64,000 nucleotides of DNA from Balanoglossus misakiensis. Lineage: Eukaryota > Hemichordata. The notes under the pieces were generated by a model. The model had not been told where the DNA came from. It searched no databases and saw nothing but the letters and a program-made list of their open reading frames with translations. Position 1 is the first letter of the stretch. Each line of letters begins with the position of its first letter. This document shows, in pieces, positions 24,546 through 35,809 of this stretch. The DNA is taken from positions 7,998,001 through 8,062,000 of the forward strand of contig CM082588.2 of the NCBI GenBank assembly GCA_040954595.2, given 5' to 3'. The translations under genes were made by a program, and so were the position numbers.

Positions 24546-26075
24546 ACAATGTGGGCTATAGGCCTAATTTATAAGTTTTAAAACACTGTGAGAATTACAG
24601 GTTCTAACAGAAAAAAATCATTATCAGTTCAAGTTCCAAAGGTAAAACCATATCTATGCTGTTTGTTAAATAATCTGGAGGCAAATTACGAGTATATTTG
24701 CCGTTGGAGAAAAATAATACAGCCAGCTCTTTTACTGCCTCTACCTCACGTCATCTATTCCGAACAGAAAAAGAAAACGTGATATTTGGACAAATGGGCA
24801 AAAATCTCCCTCTGCTGTTTATTTCGTTCAGTCAACAACTTACCGGTATGTTGTCTTTGTTTACACATTTGTTCCACCGACAGCTAGTTACCACGTTTGT
24901 CATGAAAGAATTGTCAAAACCTTCTTTAAATGTGAACTATAATCAGTCATGGGGTAATTATCCATAGGTCAATGGTTTTTATTTCTCTGCTCATTGTAAA
25001 TTGTTTCGTAGGCACTATAGAATTTCTCGAGTAATTTTACAAAAGGTCAAATAATATAATTTAATGGGACAAAGTCTCTCTCTCGCCACCCCTTTTCCAT
25101 TAAGCATGTTTGATACAAGACACCGTTATGTGGATATATAGCGAATCAACATTCAACGCGAGAGTGAAAAACTCGCCAAAATGAATAACAGGTCTCTACC
25201 AGTTATTCATTTTGGCGAGATTTTTCACTCTCAAATCCTACAAACGGGATGGAAGTTGGGTGTGGATGAACAGACTTTGACCCTTTAAGATAAAATATGG
25301 GGGAAATAAAGTATTTCATTCACTTAAGAATAGGTGTAAAAGAAAATAAATTTATGAAAACGAAAACACAAAAAGATTAAGGTGCATTGCAATGACGATA
25401 CCATCATTCTATTTGGTGTCTTGAAAACACAAATATTTTGATGCTGCAAGGCATCAATTTTTTTGTGAAAATTTCACAATTTTCGTCTGTGCATGTGTAC
25501 ATTATACACGACTCGTTCTCCCACAAACCTATGAACTGAAAAATGCAGGTGCAAGCCGAAAATGCTCTAACCTTTGTCATGCTGAGAACCTTTCACATGA
25601 ATGTTTACTTGCTGCAAAATGTAAGACTATATCAGCCTCCTGATTAATCGTGTACACGCATTAAACCCAATATATTCTACCATTTCCATGCTGAGAAACC
25701 TCCGAATTAGTGTATTTAATATGTTTGAAAAGTGTGGCTCCAACAGCCTTCTAAACATTGTCTTCAATTTTTTTTCAAATAAAAGTCTGTACACCCAATA
25801 AAAACATAAATTTAACCCTTTTCATGCTGAGCAACATCAAAATTAGTGTACGGGGGGTATTTAATTTGTTTGAAATGTCAGCCTTCTAAACAATGTCATT
25901 TCGCTATTTTTTAAACTAAAGTTTGTACACGCATTCAACCCAAAAAATTGTACCTTTTGTCTTGCGCTGAGTAACCATATTAGTGTATTTAATTTGTATG
26001 AAATATATGTCTCCAGCAGCTTTCTAATTAATATGATTAATGTACCTGTCATATTTTCTTCCAAATAAATTTGCG
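24543..26075. repeat. Upstream region of FReD gene 3, related to that of gene 1
   Basis: About 24543-24990 repeats the segment at 13372-13800. A short family-2 element follows at 25061-25288. About 25560-26060 is an array of the ~135-bp units seen in front of gene 1. No coding sequence is seen. Confidence 0.7.
25061..25288. mobile_element. Family-2 foldback element, short copy
   Basis: TTAA at 25061 and 25285. Parts of both arms are deleted compared with the 5831 copy. Confidence 0.7.
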
Positions 26076-26666
26076 AGAACCATTCCTCGTTAACATTAGA
26101 GTTTTACTTCGCCCATCAACAGGTTGTGCCGACACCTCAGTACAGAATATCCACTCACTAGTAAGTATTACATTTCACTTATTCCTTTATGTTAGAGCAT
26201 TCGCCATAAATTCCTAGTTCACGCATATTGCCACACGTACTTTACCAATAAGTGACATTATTAAGCTTACTAATGTTTCTGCAGTAAATTGCTTTATTGG
26301 ATAAATTTTCACTTGAGATCAGTATTAGTCGTGTGTCTGTCCAACAGTATATTTTCTTGAAACGTCAAGTTTTACCAGTTGTGTCCAATGTTGTAAAATA
26401 GAATCCAACAAGAATTTGTGGTGTGAACCAGCATCATTTAGTCAAATATAATCACAAAATAAATAAAGTTTAATTGATGATAATAACTTATAACTGTGTC
26501 TGTCTACACGTGAGGTTGATATTGACATTACAAACTTCCCGTTTTGTATGCTCTTGTTTTGTCGTTTCTAACAGTATATTACTCATTCATTTCATCATTG
26601 CCTAGTTTATAAACTTTCTATTAAATTAATTTGTCACTTTGTTTTTCTCTCTAGGTGTACTGTAAA

Positions 26667-28635
26667 ATGGAGTTTAAGTTTGTATGGATGACATTCGTAG
26701 TATTACTGGTACTACCCGACAATGTGTTACTCACAGACGAACGTGTGGGAACCGACCACAATTCAGGTCAGTATTAAAGCCCCAGTATTTCTCGTATTTA
26801 TCCATTTTTCATCATCAGAAATTGCCGTAGGTTTGGGAGAAAACGATGCGTAACAATATCAAAACTTTATCGCTGTTCTCATTCAGTAAAGGGATGTTCG
26901 AAACTCGTTGTTGACTGGTGTACCGTACATAATAGTGTCATGTTTGACCTATAGAACTGATGCTAAACAAAGACAAAGTATAAGGTCCACTTAGATGCAC
27001 CACTTCTGAGCAAAGTTTCTGGCACTGTTTTCAAATGCTTCATTTCCGACAAGTGGAAACGTGAAAATTTTCTAAAGTTCAGAACATTATTCCTGTCGGG
27101 ACTTATTCCTGCTTTACGTGGAGCTGTCCTGTCATAAATGCCTCGTCAATTTTGATCACGTCCTCCCATGCTAAATGTATTTGTTCGGACTTGATCGATT
27201 AAATTCATCTTAACGTCAATAATGATTCGGATATGATGCTTCTATTTTAGAACGTCGACCACCAGTGGATTGCTATGATATTTATCGTCGGAACAAAAAC
27301 CGCCCAAGTGGCGTATACACTGTGCAACCCATGGACGACGGAAACTCATTCAAAGTCTTCTGTGATATGGAGACAGATAACGGAGGGTGGACGGTATGTA
27401 TAGAACAGCCAGCGAAGCAAGACTAGTATTATTCCTTGAAAATAAACTGTTGCTCAGAGAAAAAAAAAATTGTGTACAACCAAACGAACTCATTTAAAAC
27501 TATAGTACTGTAAACAATTATGATAGATTGCCTGATACAGTTGTTTTCACTCCAGCTCAGCTGCTGAAAGGTGGTCACATTTATTCATTTTGGGCGAGAT
27601 TTTCACTCTCATATCCTACAAACGGGATGGAAGTTGTGTGTGGTCCAACTTTGATTCACTATATATCCACATGATGTAGAATAACATAAACGGTGTCTTG
27701 TATCGAACAATAATTAATTGAAGAAGGGCAGCGAGTGAGACTTTGTATTTATTTTTAGTCTATTGTTAATGTGGATGGTTTACATGATATCTCGCCATTT
27801 CTTTTAATAAAGGTATTTCAAAGAAGGCATGATGGAAGCCTTGATTTCTACCGTTACTGGACTGACTACAAAAACGGATTTGGTGTTCCAGGTGGTGAGT
27901 TCTGGCTAGGAAACGATAAGTTGCATCGATTAACAAATCAACGGACTTATGAACTCAGAATTGACATGGAAGACTTTGAAAACGAAACTCGATACGCAAA
28001 ATATGATAAATTCGCCATTGGTGATGAATTCACTAAATACAAACTGACTCTCGGAGAATATACCGGAAACGCAGGTAGGTTGATATTTGTTTCGCCTGCA
28101 TGCAAACGTAACTTGTAACATTTCCGTACATATTCCATGCAGGGACTAGGGTAGTCTCGGTTACCCAGACCCCTCTGCTTCTTCCATTGTGCTCCAGAAA
28201 AGGGTCTGGGGATATACCCGGTACTATAAATATTTCGATCGGCCGCTGATTGGCTTATCTGGGTCACTGCAACTCGACTAAAATTTTCACATCTACCGAC
28301 AAGTCAGTCTCTTGATGTAACAAATCAACAACTCACACATTGCTAAAATGAATCAAGTATTTTCTCGTGTGTTTTCTACAGGAGATAGTCTTGAGCGGCA
28401 AAAAAAACAATATTTCACAACTAGAGATAGGGACAATGATGTAGACGATGATGCGAACTGTGCCGAGACGTTCACTGGGGCATGGTGGTACAAGAATTGT
28501 CATGACTCCAATTTGAATGGTCAGTACCTTGGTGGAGAGACGGAAGAGAATGCCAAAGGGATAGTTTGGAAAGAATGGAAAGGGCACAACTACTCTTTGA
28601 AGAAAACTGAGATGAAAATAAGACCTGTCTTCTAA
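26667..28635 (+). CDS. Secreted fibrinogen-related domain protein 3 (subtype B)
   Basis: Exons 26667-26766, 27251-27393, 27813-28074 and 28382-28635 give 252 codons. The 5' non-coding exon ends at 26160 and joins 26655. The signal peptide starts MEFKFVWMTFVVLL. Subtype B has a longer linker (ERVGTDHNSERRPPVDCYDI), YRRNKNRPSGVYTV and VPGGEFWLGND. Calcium site DRDND, cysteine pair CAETFTG and WWYKNC, and the common C-terminus MKIRPVF are intact. A half copy of a family-2 element (about 27585-27748) sits in intron 2. A fragment related to the 10161 foldback terminus (from about 28151) sits in intron 3, at the same place as in gene 5. The poly(A) signal is at 28783. Confidence 0.95.
27585..27748. 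mobile_element. Partial family-2 element in intron 2 of FReD gene 3
   Basis: Only the right half, from TTATTCATTTTGGGCGAG to GAGACTTTG, is present. It is absent from the matching intron of the other four genes. Confidence 0.65.
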
Positions 28636-30525
28636 CAAAGTGAATTTCTCTACCAACAGGCAGAATATGTTAACTTCACTTTTTGTTCAAAGGAAGCTCA
28701 CATTAATTCTGAAATTAAAACATCAGTGATTAAGAGAATTTTGCTTCAAAATGTAGAAAACATTATATACCGGTAGTTGTCGAATAAAGTTAAGCAATCA
28801 TAATAGCTGAAATTATTGTAATTGTTTTATTTTCAACCCCAGACAAATAAAAGAGAAACAATATGCTCAGAAGTATTAATGAGGCATAAGGGATTTCAAC
28901 TAGTATGACATTTACTCTGATATTCATCCTGCCTCCAAAATTGTAAAAAGAAGTAGTGTTCGAGGCGTTTGGTGTCTTGCTTAAAGGGACAAAGTCTCTC
29001 CCTCGCTGCCCCTTTTCCATTAATTATATTTGATACAAGACACTGTTTATGTTATTCTACATGTGGATATATAGTGAATGAACGTTCAACCACACACAAC
29101 TTCCATCCCTCTTATAGACAGGAGAGTGAAAAACTGACACCACAATGAATAATCAGTCTCTACCATTTATTCATTTTGGAGATTTTTACTCTCATATCCT
29201 ACAAACAGGGTCGATGGAAGTTGTTGGTGGTTGAACGTTGATTCACTATATCCACATTTAGAATAACATAAATGGTGCCTTGTATCAAACATAATTAATA
29301 GAAAAAGGGCAGCGAGAGAGAGACTTTGTCCCTTTAATGCATACACGTCTGCCACTGGTCCTCTTGTGGTTCATGCTGATATTATTTCAATACATGTGAC
29401 AAGAAAGAGTTGTGACGTACCGGTACTATACGTCTGGGGAGAAATTATGAGCGAGGTTCTGGGGGATGGCAGGGAATCACACAGGAAAGAAACACAGCTG
29501 TTGACCTTTGAACCACTTCATTCAACAGCAACCGCAAAACAGGTCACAATGCCCCCAGCAAAAAGTAACAATTTCTTTTGGCCGATAGAAGGCATATCAT
29601 TGGTCAATTAACTAGGACTCTGATTGGGCAAAAATACTCGGATCTGATTGGCTGAAAAGTACAGAGCTGGTCAGAGTTTTTATCAACAGTTCATCTCTGA
29701 TAAGAGCTGTGGAATGCTTCAACTATCATGGCCTTTGCATGTGTATAGACTGTTCCAGTTTGCCTAGCCTGAAGTTCCCTCCATATACTTTCTAGTTTTT
29801 GAAACTTCCGGATCCCTGTATCTCATTCATACAGAGACACACATGCCTACAAATTAATACTCTTACAAATGGCATTGCATGACAGGCAATTCTGATACAG
29901 TTATTAGAACATCTCCCATAATACATGTGTCCATCACCGATGATGGCGTTGTCCGTTATGGTAGCCTGCAGGGTCCCCTGCCCCATCCCCCGCCGCTGGC
30001 TGCGCTGGTCCAGGGACGGACTGTCACATGACTTCAGTCACAAAATACAAAGGTAATGTACCAATATCGCCGAGACCATTATGGCGGCTACAAACCTATG
30101 GACTGAAATATGCAGGTGCGAGACCAAATGTTCTAACCTTTGTCGTGCTGTGAACCATCTGCATGACTGTTTACTTGGTGCAAAATGTGAGGCTCCATCA
30201 GCCTTCCACTGACAGTATCTTTCATTAGTATTTAAAATAAATTGTGTATACTCGCATCAAACCCAATATATTCTACCACTGTCATGCTGAGAAACCCCTG
30301 TATTAGTGTATTTAATTTGTTTGATATGTTTGGTGCCAGCAATGTCCTGTAATTATTTTTCAGATAAAGTTTGTACATGCATTCAGCCAAATAAATTGTA
30401 CTTAAGTCATCCCAAGCAACGTTAGTATTAGTTCGTTTAATTTGTTTGAAATAATGCGTCCTGCAGCCTTCTAATTAATATAATTAATGTACCTGTCATT
30501 TTTTCTTCCAAATAAATTTGCGACA
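28636..30525. repeat. Duplicated intergenic spacer after FReD gene 3
   Basis: Same order as spacer 1: family-2 element 28981-29337, conserved minus-strand frame 29792-29986, and tandem units about 30110-30525. No independent coding gene is supported. Confidence 0.8.
28981..29337. mobile_element. Family-2 foldback element in spacer 3
   Basis: TTAA-bounded copy with both arms complete, orthologous in position to those in the other spacers. Confidence 0.8.
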
Positions 30526-31070
30526 ACCATTCCTCGTTAACACTGCAGTTTTACTTCGCCCATCAACAGGTTGTGCCGACACCTCAGTACAGAATATCCA
30601 CTCACTGGTAAGTATTACATTTCACTTATTCCTACCGTATATGTTAGGGCGTGCGCTAGGCTAGTTCATACATATTGCGTTGCCTATGTGGAAAACACTT
30701 TACCAGTTCTGTCGTGGTGCACACAACGCCTTGTAAAATATAATGCAACAATTCTATCGGCACTGAACCAGTATTGTCCTTTAAACGAATATATTGACAA
30801 AGTAATGACAGAGAGCATAATATTAAGCTTACTAATATTTCTGCTGCAGTAAATTGCATGATTCAACAAACTTTTACCTGTGATCAATATTACCGTAGTC
30901 ATGTGTCTGCCTACACGTGAGGTTGACAGTATTTTCCCGGAAATGTCCAAAGTTGAATAGAATCCTCCAAGACTTATACAAAAGCATTTCATTATGTATT
31001 AACTCTCTATCGAGTGTTGAAATTAATATGAAGTCACATTGTTTTTTTCTCCATATAGGTATATTGTAAA

Positions 31071-33441
31071 ATGGAGTTGAAGATGGTATGGATGACACTC
31101 GTACTATTACTGGTAGTACCCGACAATGTGTTACTCACAGACGAAGTTGGTCAGTATTCTGATACTAGCTTTTCGTACTGAGGTTATACATGTACTAGAG
31201 TGCCTATCCATTGTGAGGGCGTGATTCGGAGGTCCTTTATTACTCCAAATATCAAGGCTGTACATTATTTTTAATCATAAGCTTAGACTTATGCCTTATG
31301 GAATAACAACTTGTTAAAAAAATCTTCTCATAGGTTTGGGAGATAAGCATGCACAATAGAGCGCTTTAGTTACACGTAAATACGCGTACGTCTGTCAGCA
31401 GGCAGTGGCGTTCGAGTATGTGTAGCGACGCGTGAATTTTGCAGTTTAGTTGTCCGTTTTGAATAACAAAAATATTTAAAAACAATAGAAAATTCGAATA
31501 ATTTTCACTTCAATAAATTTTGTGTGTGATGAATATTTTCTAAGATCCCCACCCTTGCAATAAGTTTCTTGACTGCAGTGGAAATTTAGTTTAGTGAAGC
31601 TTTCCGATGTCTTAGTGTAGGCGTCCACTGAAAACGTAGCATAGGAATAATTTTTTTGTGTTCATCTTTTGAAAACACCAAATACTGCCAGTTTTAGCAC
31701 ATATGGCAGAAATTTTTCAGATTACATGGATGCTGGCTACATCACAATTGCACTTCAGAGATCAATCGCTCAAATTAAAATGAGAATATCGAGAAATTAA
31801 AAAAAAAAATGTTACACGTAATCATGATTACGCGTAGAAGCGTTGCTTGCCGTTCCAAACGTTATCTAAGCGTCAATAATGATTGTATTTTAGAAAGTTG
31901 GAAACCAAAGGATTGCTATGATATTTACCTGTTGAACAAAGAAGCCCTAAGTGGTGTATACTCTGTGCAACCAATGGTCATCGAAAATTCATATGAAGAC
32001 TTCAAAGTCTACTGTGATATGGAGACAGATAATGGAGGGTGGACGGTATGTATAGAACAGCCAGCGAAGCAAGAATATAGTATTGTTTCCTTAATTAAAA
32101 ATAAACTGTTACTTTGAGGAAAAATATGACACGTTAATTTAATTTGTATTCAACGGCTATGATAGATAGTCTGATACAATTGATCAGATTACTTTTGCTA
32201 GTTTTTATCTTTTTTTTTTTTGGAATTCAACTATTTCTTGATTGCTTTTTGTTCAATTGAATGTAATTCATTTTTAGTCTGGTGTTGATGGTTTTCATGA
32301 TATCACACGATTTCCTTTTTAATTCTAAGGTATTTCAAAGAAGACTCGATGGTCGCTTAGATTTCTACCGTTATTGGAGTGACTACAAGAATGGATTCGG
32401 GTCTCCTGCTGCTGAGTTCTGGCTAGGAAATGACAAGCTGTATCGATTAACAAGTCAACGGACTTACGAACTCAGAATCGACATGGAAGACTTTGATGAT
32501 GAAACTGGATATGCAAAATATGACACATTCGCCATTGGGGATGAATTCAGTAAATATAAACTGACTTTTGGAGAATATACAGGAAACGCAGGTAGGTTGA
32601 TATTTGTTTCACCATTCAAAACATACTAGTATCTCGCCACATTTCTGTACATTTTCCACGCAGAGACTAGCATGGATAATTTTAACCTAACTAGGAATCA
32701 GATCATAGTCAGACTCTCTAGCTAAATTATCCGCATAGTCTCTGTGCGGAGAATGACACCTGTACAGTTGCACACATTATGTCATTATGTACAGTTTGTA
32801 TGTTCATGCAGACATTAGAATTTGTATTCTAGTATACTGGTATATGTTCAATGATATGTATTAAAACACCACCGTTAACCCGATGAAATTGCAAATACAA
32901 AAAAAACGGAAAAAAAAGATTTTACAGCTCTTTAAATAAAATCTATATAATCCAAATTCAAAATTTGCGTAAATCTCTATTATAGAAAGTGGGCTTCTTT
33001 CATACCAACCTATCATTATCAAGAGGCGAATGTTTAGGCTTTTTGCAAGAATGTAATAACATAAAAATACCTTATTCAATGAGTTTACAGGTCTGTCTCA
33101 ACATGTTCAGATTATCTGCAGTTCAAGCGTGTTACGTCAGTGAAATTCGAATGGAATTTCTCATTTTGTCATATGTGTTTTCTACAGGAGATAGTCTTGA
33201 CTACCACAGAAACCAATATTTCTCAACTAGGGATAGGGACAATGATGTAGATGATACTAGGAACTGTGCCGAGCGGTACACTGGGGCATGGTGGTACAGG
33301 TCTAGTCTTGCTTCCAATTTGAATGGTCAGTACCTTGGTGGAGAGACGGAAGAGAATGCCAAAGGGATAGCTTGGGGAACATGGAAAGGGTATTACTACT
33401 CTTTGAAGAAAACCGAGATGAAAATAAGACCCGTCTTCTAA
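31071..33441 (+). CDS. Secreted fibrinogen-related domain protein 4 (A/B chimera, one cysteine lost)
   Basis: Exons 31071-31149, 31894-32045, 32330-32591 and 33188-33441 give 248 codons. The non-coding exon ends at 30607 and joins 31059. Exons 1-3 are subtype A and almost identical to gene 2. From just after exon 3 the intron and exon 4 are subtype B, like genes 3 and 5 (GDSLDYHRNQYFSTRDRDND). The position held by the second cysteine of the C-terminal disulfide (WWYxxC in the other copies) reads WWYRSSLASNLNGQY, so CAERYTG has no partner cysteine. The reading frame and splice sites are otherwise intact. The protein may be expressed with an altered binding domain, or it may be on the way to loss. 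The poly(A) signal is at 33597. Confidence 0.93.
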
Positions 33442-33785
33442 CAAAGTGAACTCTACCCACAGGCAGAATATGATAACTTCACTTTTTGTTCAAAGGAAGC
33501 TCACATTAATTCTGAAATTAAATATTTTAAGAAACATCAGTGATTAAGAGAATTGTGCTTCAAAATGTAGAAGACATTATATACCGGTAGTTGTCGAATA
33601 AAGTTAAGCAATCGATATAGCTGAAATTGTTGTAATTTCAACCCCAGACAAATAAAAGAGAAACAATTTGCTCAGAAGTATTAATGAGGCATAAGGGATT
33701 TCAACTAGTATGACATTTACTCTGATATTCATCCTGCCTCCAAAATTGTAAAAAGAAGTAGTGTTCGAGGCGTTTGGTGTCTTGC

Positions 33786-34130
33786 TTAAAGGGACAAAGT
33801 CTCTCCCTCACTGCCCCTTTTCCATTAATTATGTTTGATACAAGACACCATTTGTTATTCTACATGTGGATATGTAGTGAATCAACGTTCAACCACACAC
33901 AACTCCCATACCACTTGTAGACATGAGAGTGAAAAACTCGCCAAAATGAATAATCAGTCTCTACCATTTATTCATTTTGGAGATTTTTACTCTCACATCC
34001 TACAAACAGGATGGAAGTTGTGGGTGGTTGATTCACTATATATCCACATGTAGAATAACATATTAAATGGTATCTTGTATCAAACAATTAATGAAAAAAG
34101 GGCAGCGAGAGAGAGACTTTGTCCCTTTAA
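33786..34130. mobile_element. Family-2 foldback element in spacer 4
   Basis: TTAA at both ends. A central arm retains ACTCGCCAAAATGAATAATC, closer to the 5831 copy than spacers 2 and 3 are. Confidence 0.8.
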
Positions 34131-35214
34131 TGCATACATGTCTGCCACTGGTCCTCTAGTGGTTCATGCTGATATTATTTCGTTGGAATAATACATGTGA
34201 CAAGAAAGAGTTGTGACGTACTATACGTCTGGGGAGAAATTATGAGCAAAGTTCTGGGGGAGAGAGATGCAGCTGTTGACCTTTGAACCACTTCATTCAA
34301 CAGCAACCGCAAAACAGGTCACACTAGCACAATGACCCCAGCAAAAAGTAACAATTTCTTTTGGCCGATAGAAGGCATATCATTGGTCAATTAACTAGGA
34401 CTCTGATTGGGCGAAAATACTAGGATCTGATTGGCTGAAAAGTACAGCGCTGGTCAGAGTTTTTATCAACAGTTCATCTCTGATAAGAGCTGTGGAATGC
34501 TTCAACTATCATGGCCTTTGCATGTGTATAGACTGTTCCAGTTTGCCTAGCCTGAAGTTCCCTCCATATACTTTCTAGTTTTTGAAACTTCCGGATCCCT
34601 GTATCTCATTCATGCAGAGACACACATGCCTACTAATTAATACTCTTACAAATGGCATTGTATGACAGGCAATTCTGATACAGTTATTAGAACATCTCCC
34701 ATAATACATGTGTCCATCACCGATGATGGCGTTGTCCGTGATAGTAGCCTGCAGGGTCCCCTGCCCCATCCCCTGCCGCTGGCTGCGCTGGTCCAGGGAC
34801 GGACTGTCACATGACTTCAGTCACAAAATACAAAGGTAATGTACCAATATCGCCGAGACCATCATGGCGGCTACAAACCTATGAACTGAAATATGCAGGT
34901 GCGAGACCAAAATGTTCTAACCTTTGTCGTGCTGTGAACCCTCCTCATGACTGTTTACTTGGTGCAAAATGTGAGGCTCCATCAGCCTTCCACTGACAGT
35001 ATCTTTCATTAGTATTTAAAATAAATTGTGTATACTCGCATCAAACCCAATATATTCTACCACTGTCATGCTGAGAAACCTCTGTATTAGTGTATTTAAT
35101 TTGTTTGAAATGTTTGGCGCCAGCAATGTCCTGTAATTATTTTTCAGATAAAGTTTGTACATGCATTCAGCCAAATAAATTGTACTTAAGTCATCCCAAG
35201 CAACGTCAGTATTA

Positions 35215-35483
35215 GTGCTGTAGTAATTTGTGGGCTTCTGGCCGTTGGTGGCGTCCTGCTGTACAGGTGGGACGCCTCTGACGTAATTACACTACGGAAT
35301 GCCCTGCACCTGTGCTACTGGTTTTTACCCACGTTTCTCAACTACCAGAACCAGAACGACCCGGACCAGCATCAGAGCAACACGCTACCAGGACTGACGA
35401 CCAGTACCAAGCAAAACTCTGTGGCCCGGAATAAGACAACCCGTAGTACCTACCAGGTTAGTAACCGGTATTTACTACAGTGC
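35215..35483 (+). mobile_element. Recent insertion carrying an exon-like ORF
   Basis: The body at 35219-35479 is bounded by perfect 8-bp inverted repeats TGTAGTAA and TTACTACA, with GTGC on both sides. The paralogous spacers run straight through this point, so it is an insertion. Its plus strand is open from 35223 to 35456 (78 codons) and then meets a splice-donor-like CAG|GTTAGT. The peptide begins with a hydrophobic membrane-like segment (VICGLLAVGGVLLYRW), continues ALHLCYWFLPTFLNYQ, and ends in a polar Gln/Asn/Thr-rich tail. Codons are much more GC-rich than the surrounding DNA. I do not recognise the protein. Confidence 0.7.
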
Positions 35484-35809
35484 GTTTAATTTGTTTGAAA
35501 TAATGCGTCCTGCAGCCTTCTAATTAATAAAATTAATGTACCTGTCATTTTTTCTTCCAAATAAATTTGCGAGAACCATTCCTCGTTAACATTGGAGTTT
35601 TACTTCGCCCATCAACAGGTTGTGCCGACACCTCAGTACAGAATATCCACTCACTAGTAAGTATATTTCACTTATTCCTATATGTTAGGGCGTGCGCTAG
35701 GCTATTTCATGCATATTGCCTTGCCTATGTGCGAAACACTTCACCAGTTCTGTCCAACGCCTTGTAATACGAAGTCACATTGTTTTTCTCTCTATAGGTA
35801 TATTGTAAA

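Larger units (their letters stand above)
33442..35560. repeat. Duplicated intergenic spacer after FReD gene 4, with an extra insertion
   Basis: Same order as spacer 1: family-2 element 33786-34130, minus-strand frame 34575-34769, tandem units about 34900-35560. The tandem-unit part is interrupted at 35219-35479 by an element absent from the three other spacers. Confidence 0.8.

Noticed and set aside
34811-34996. Plus-strand frame in the FReD spacer
   Set aside because: Lies in the tandem-repeat part of the spacer; the equivalent positions of other spacers are not open in this frame.
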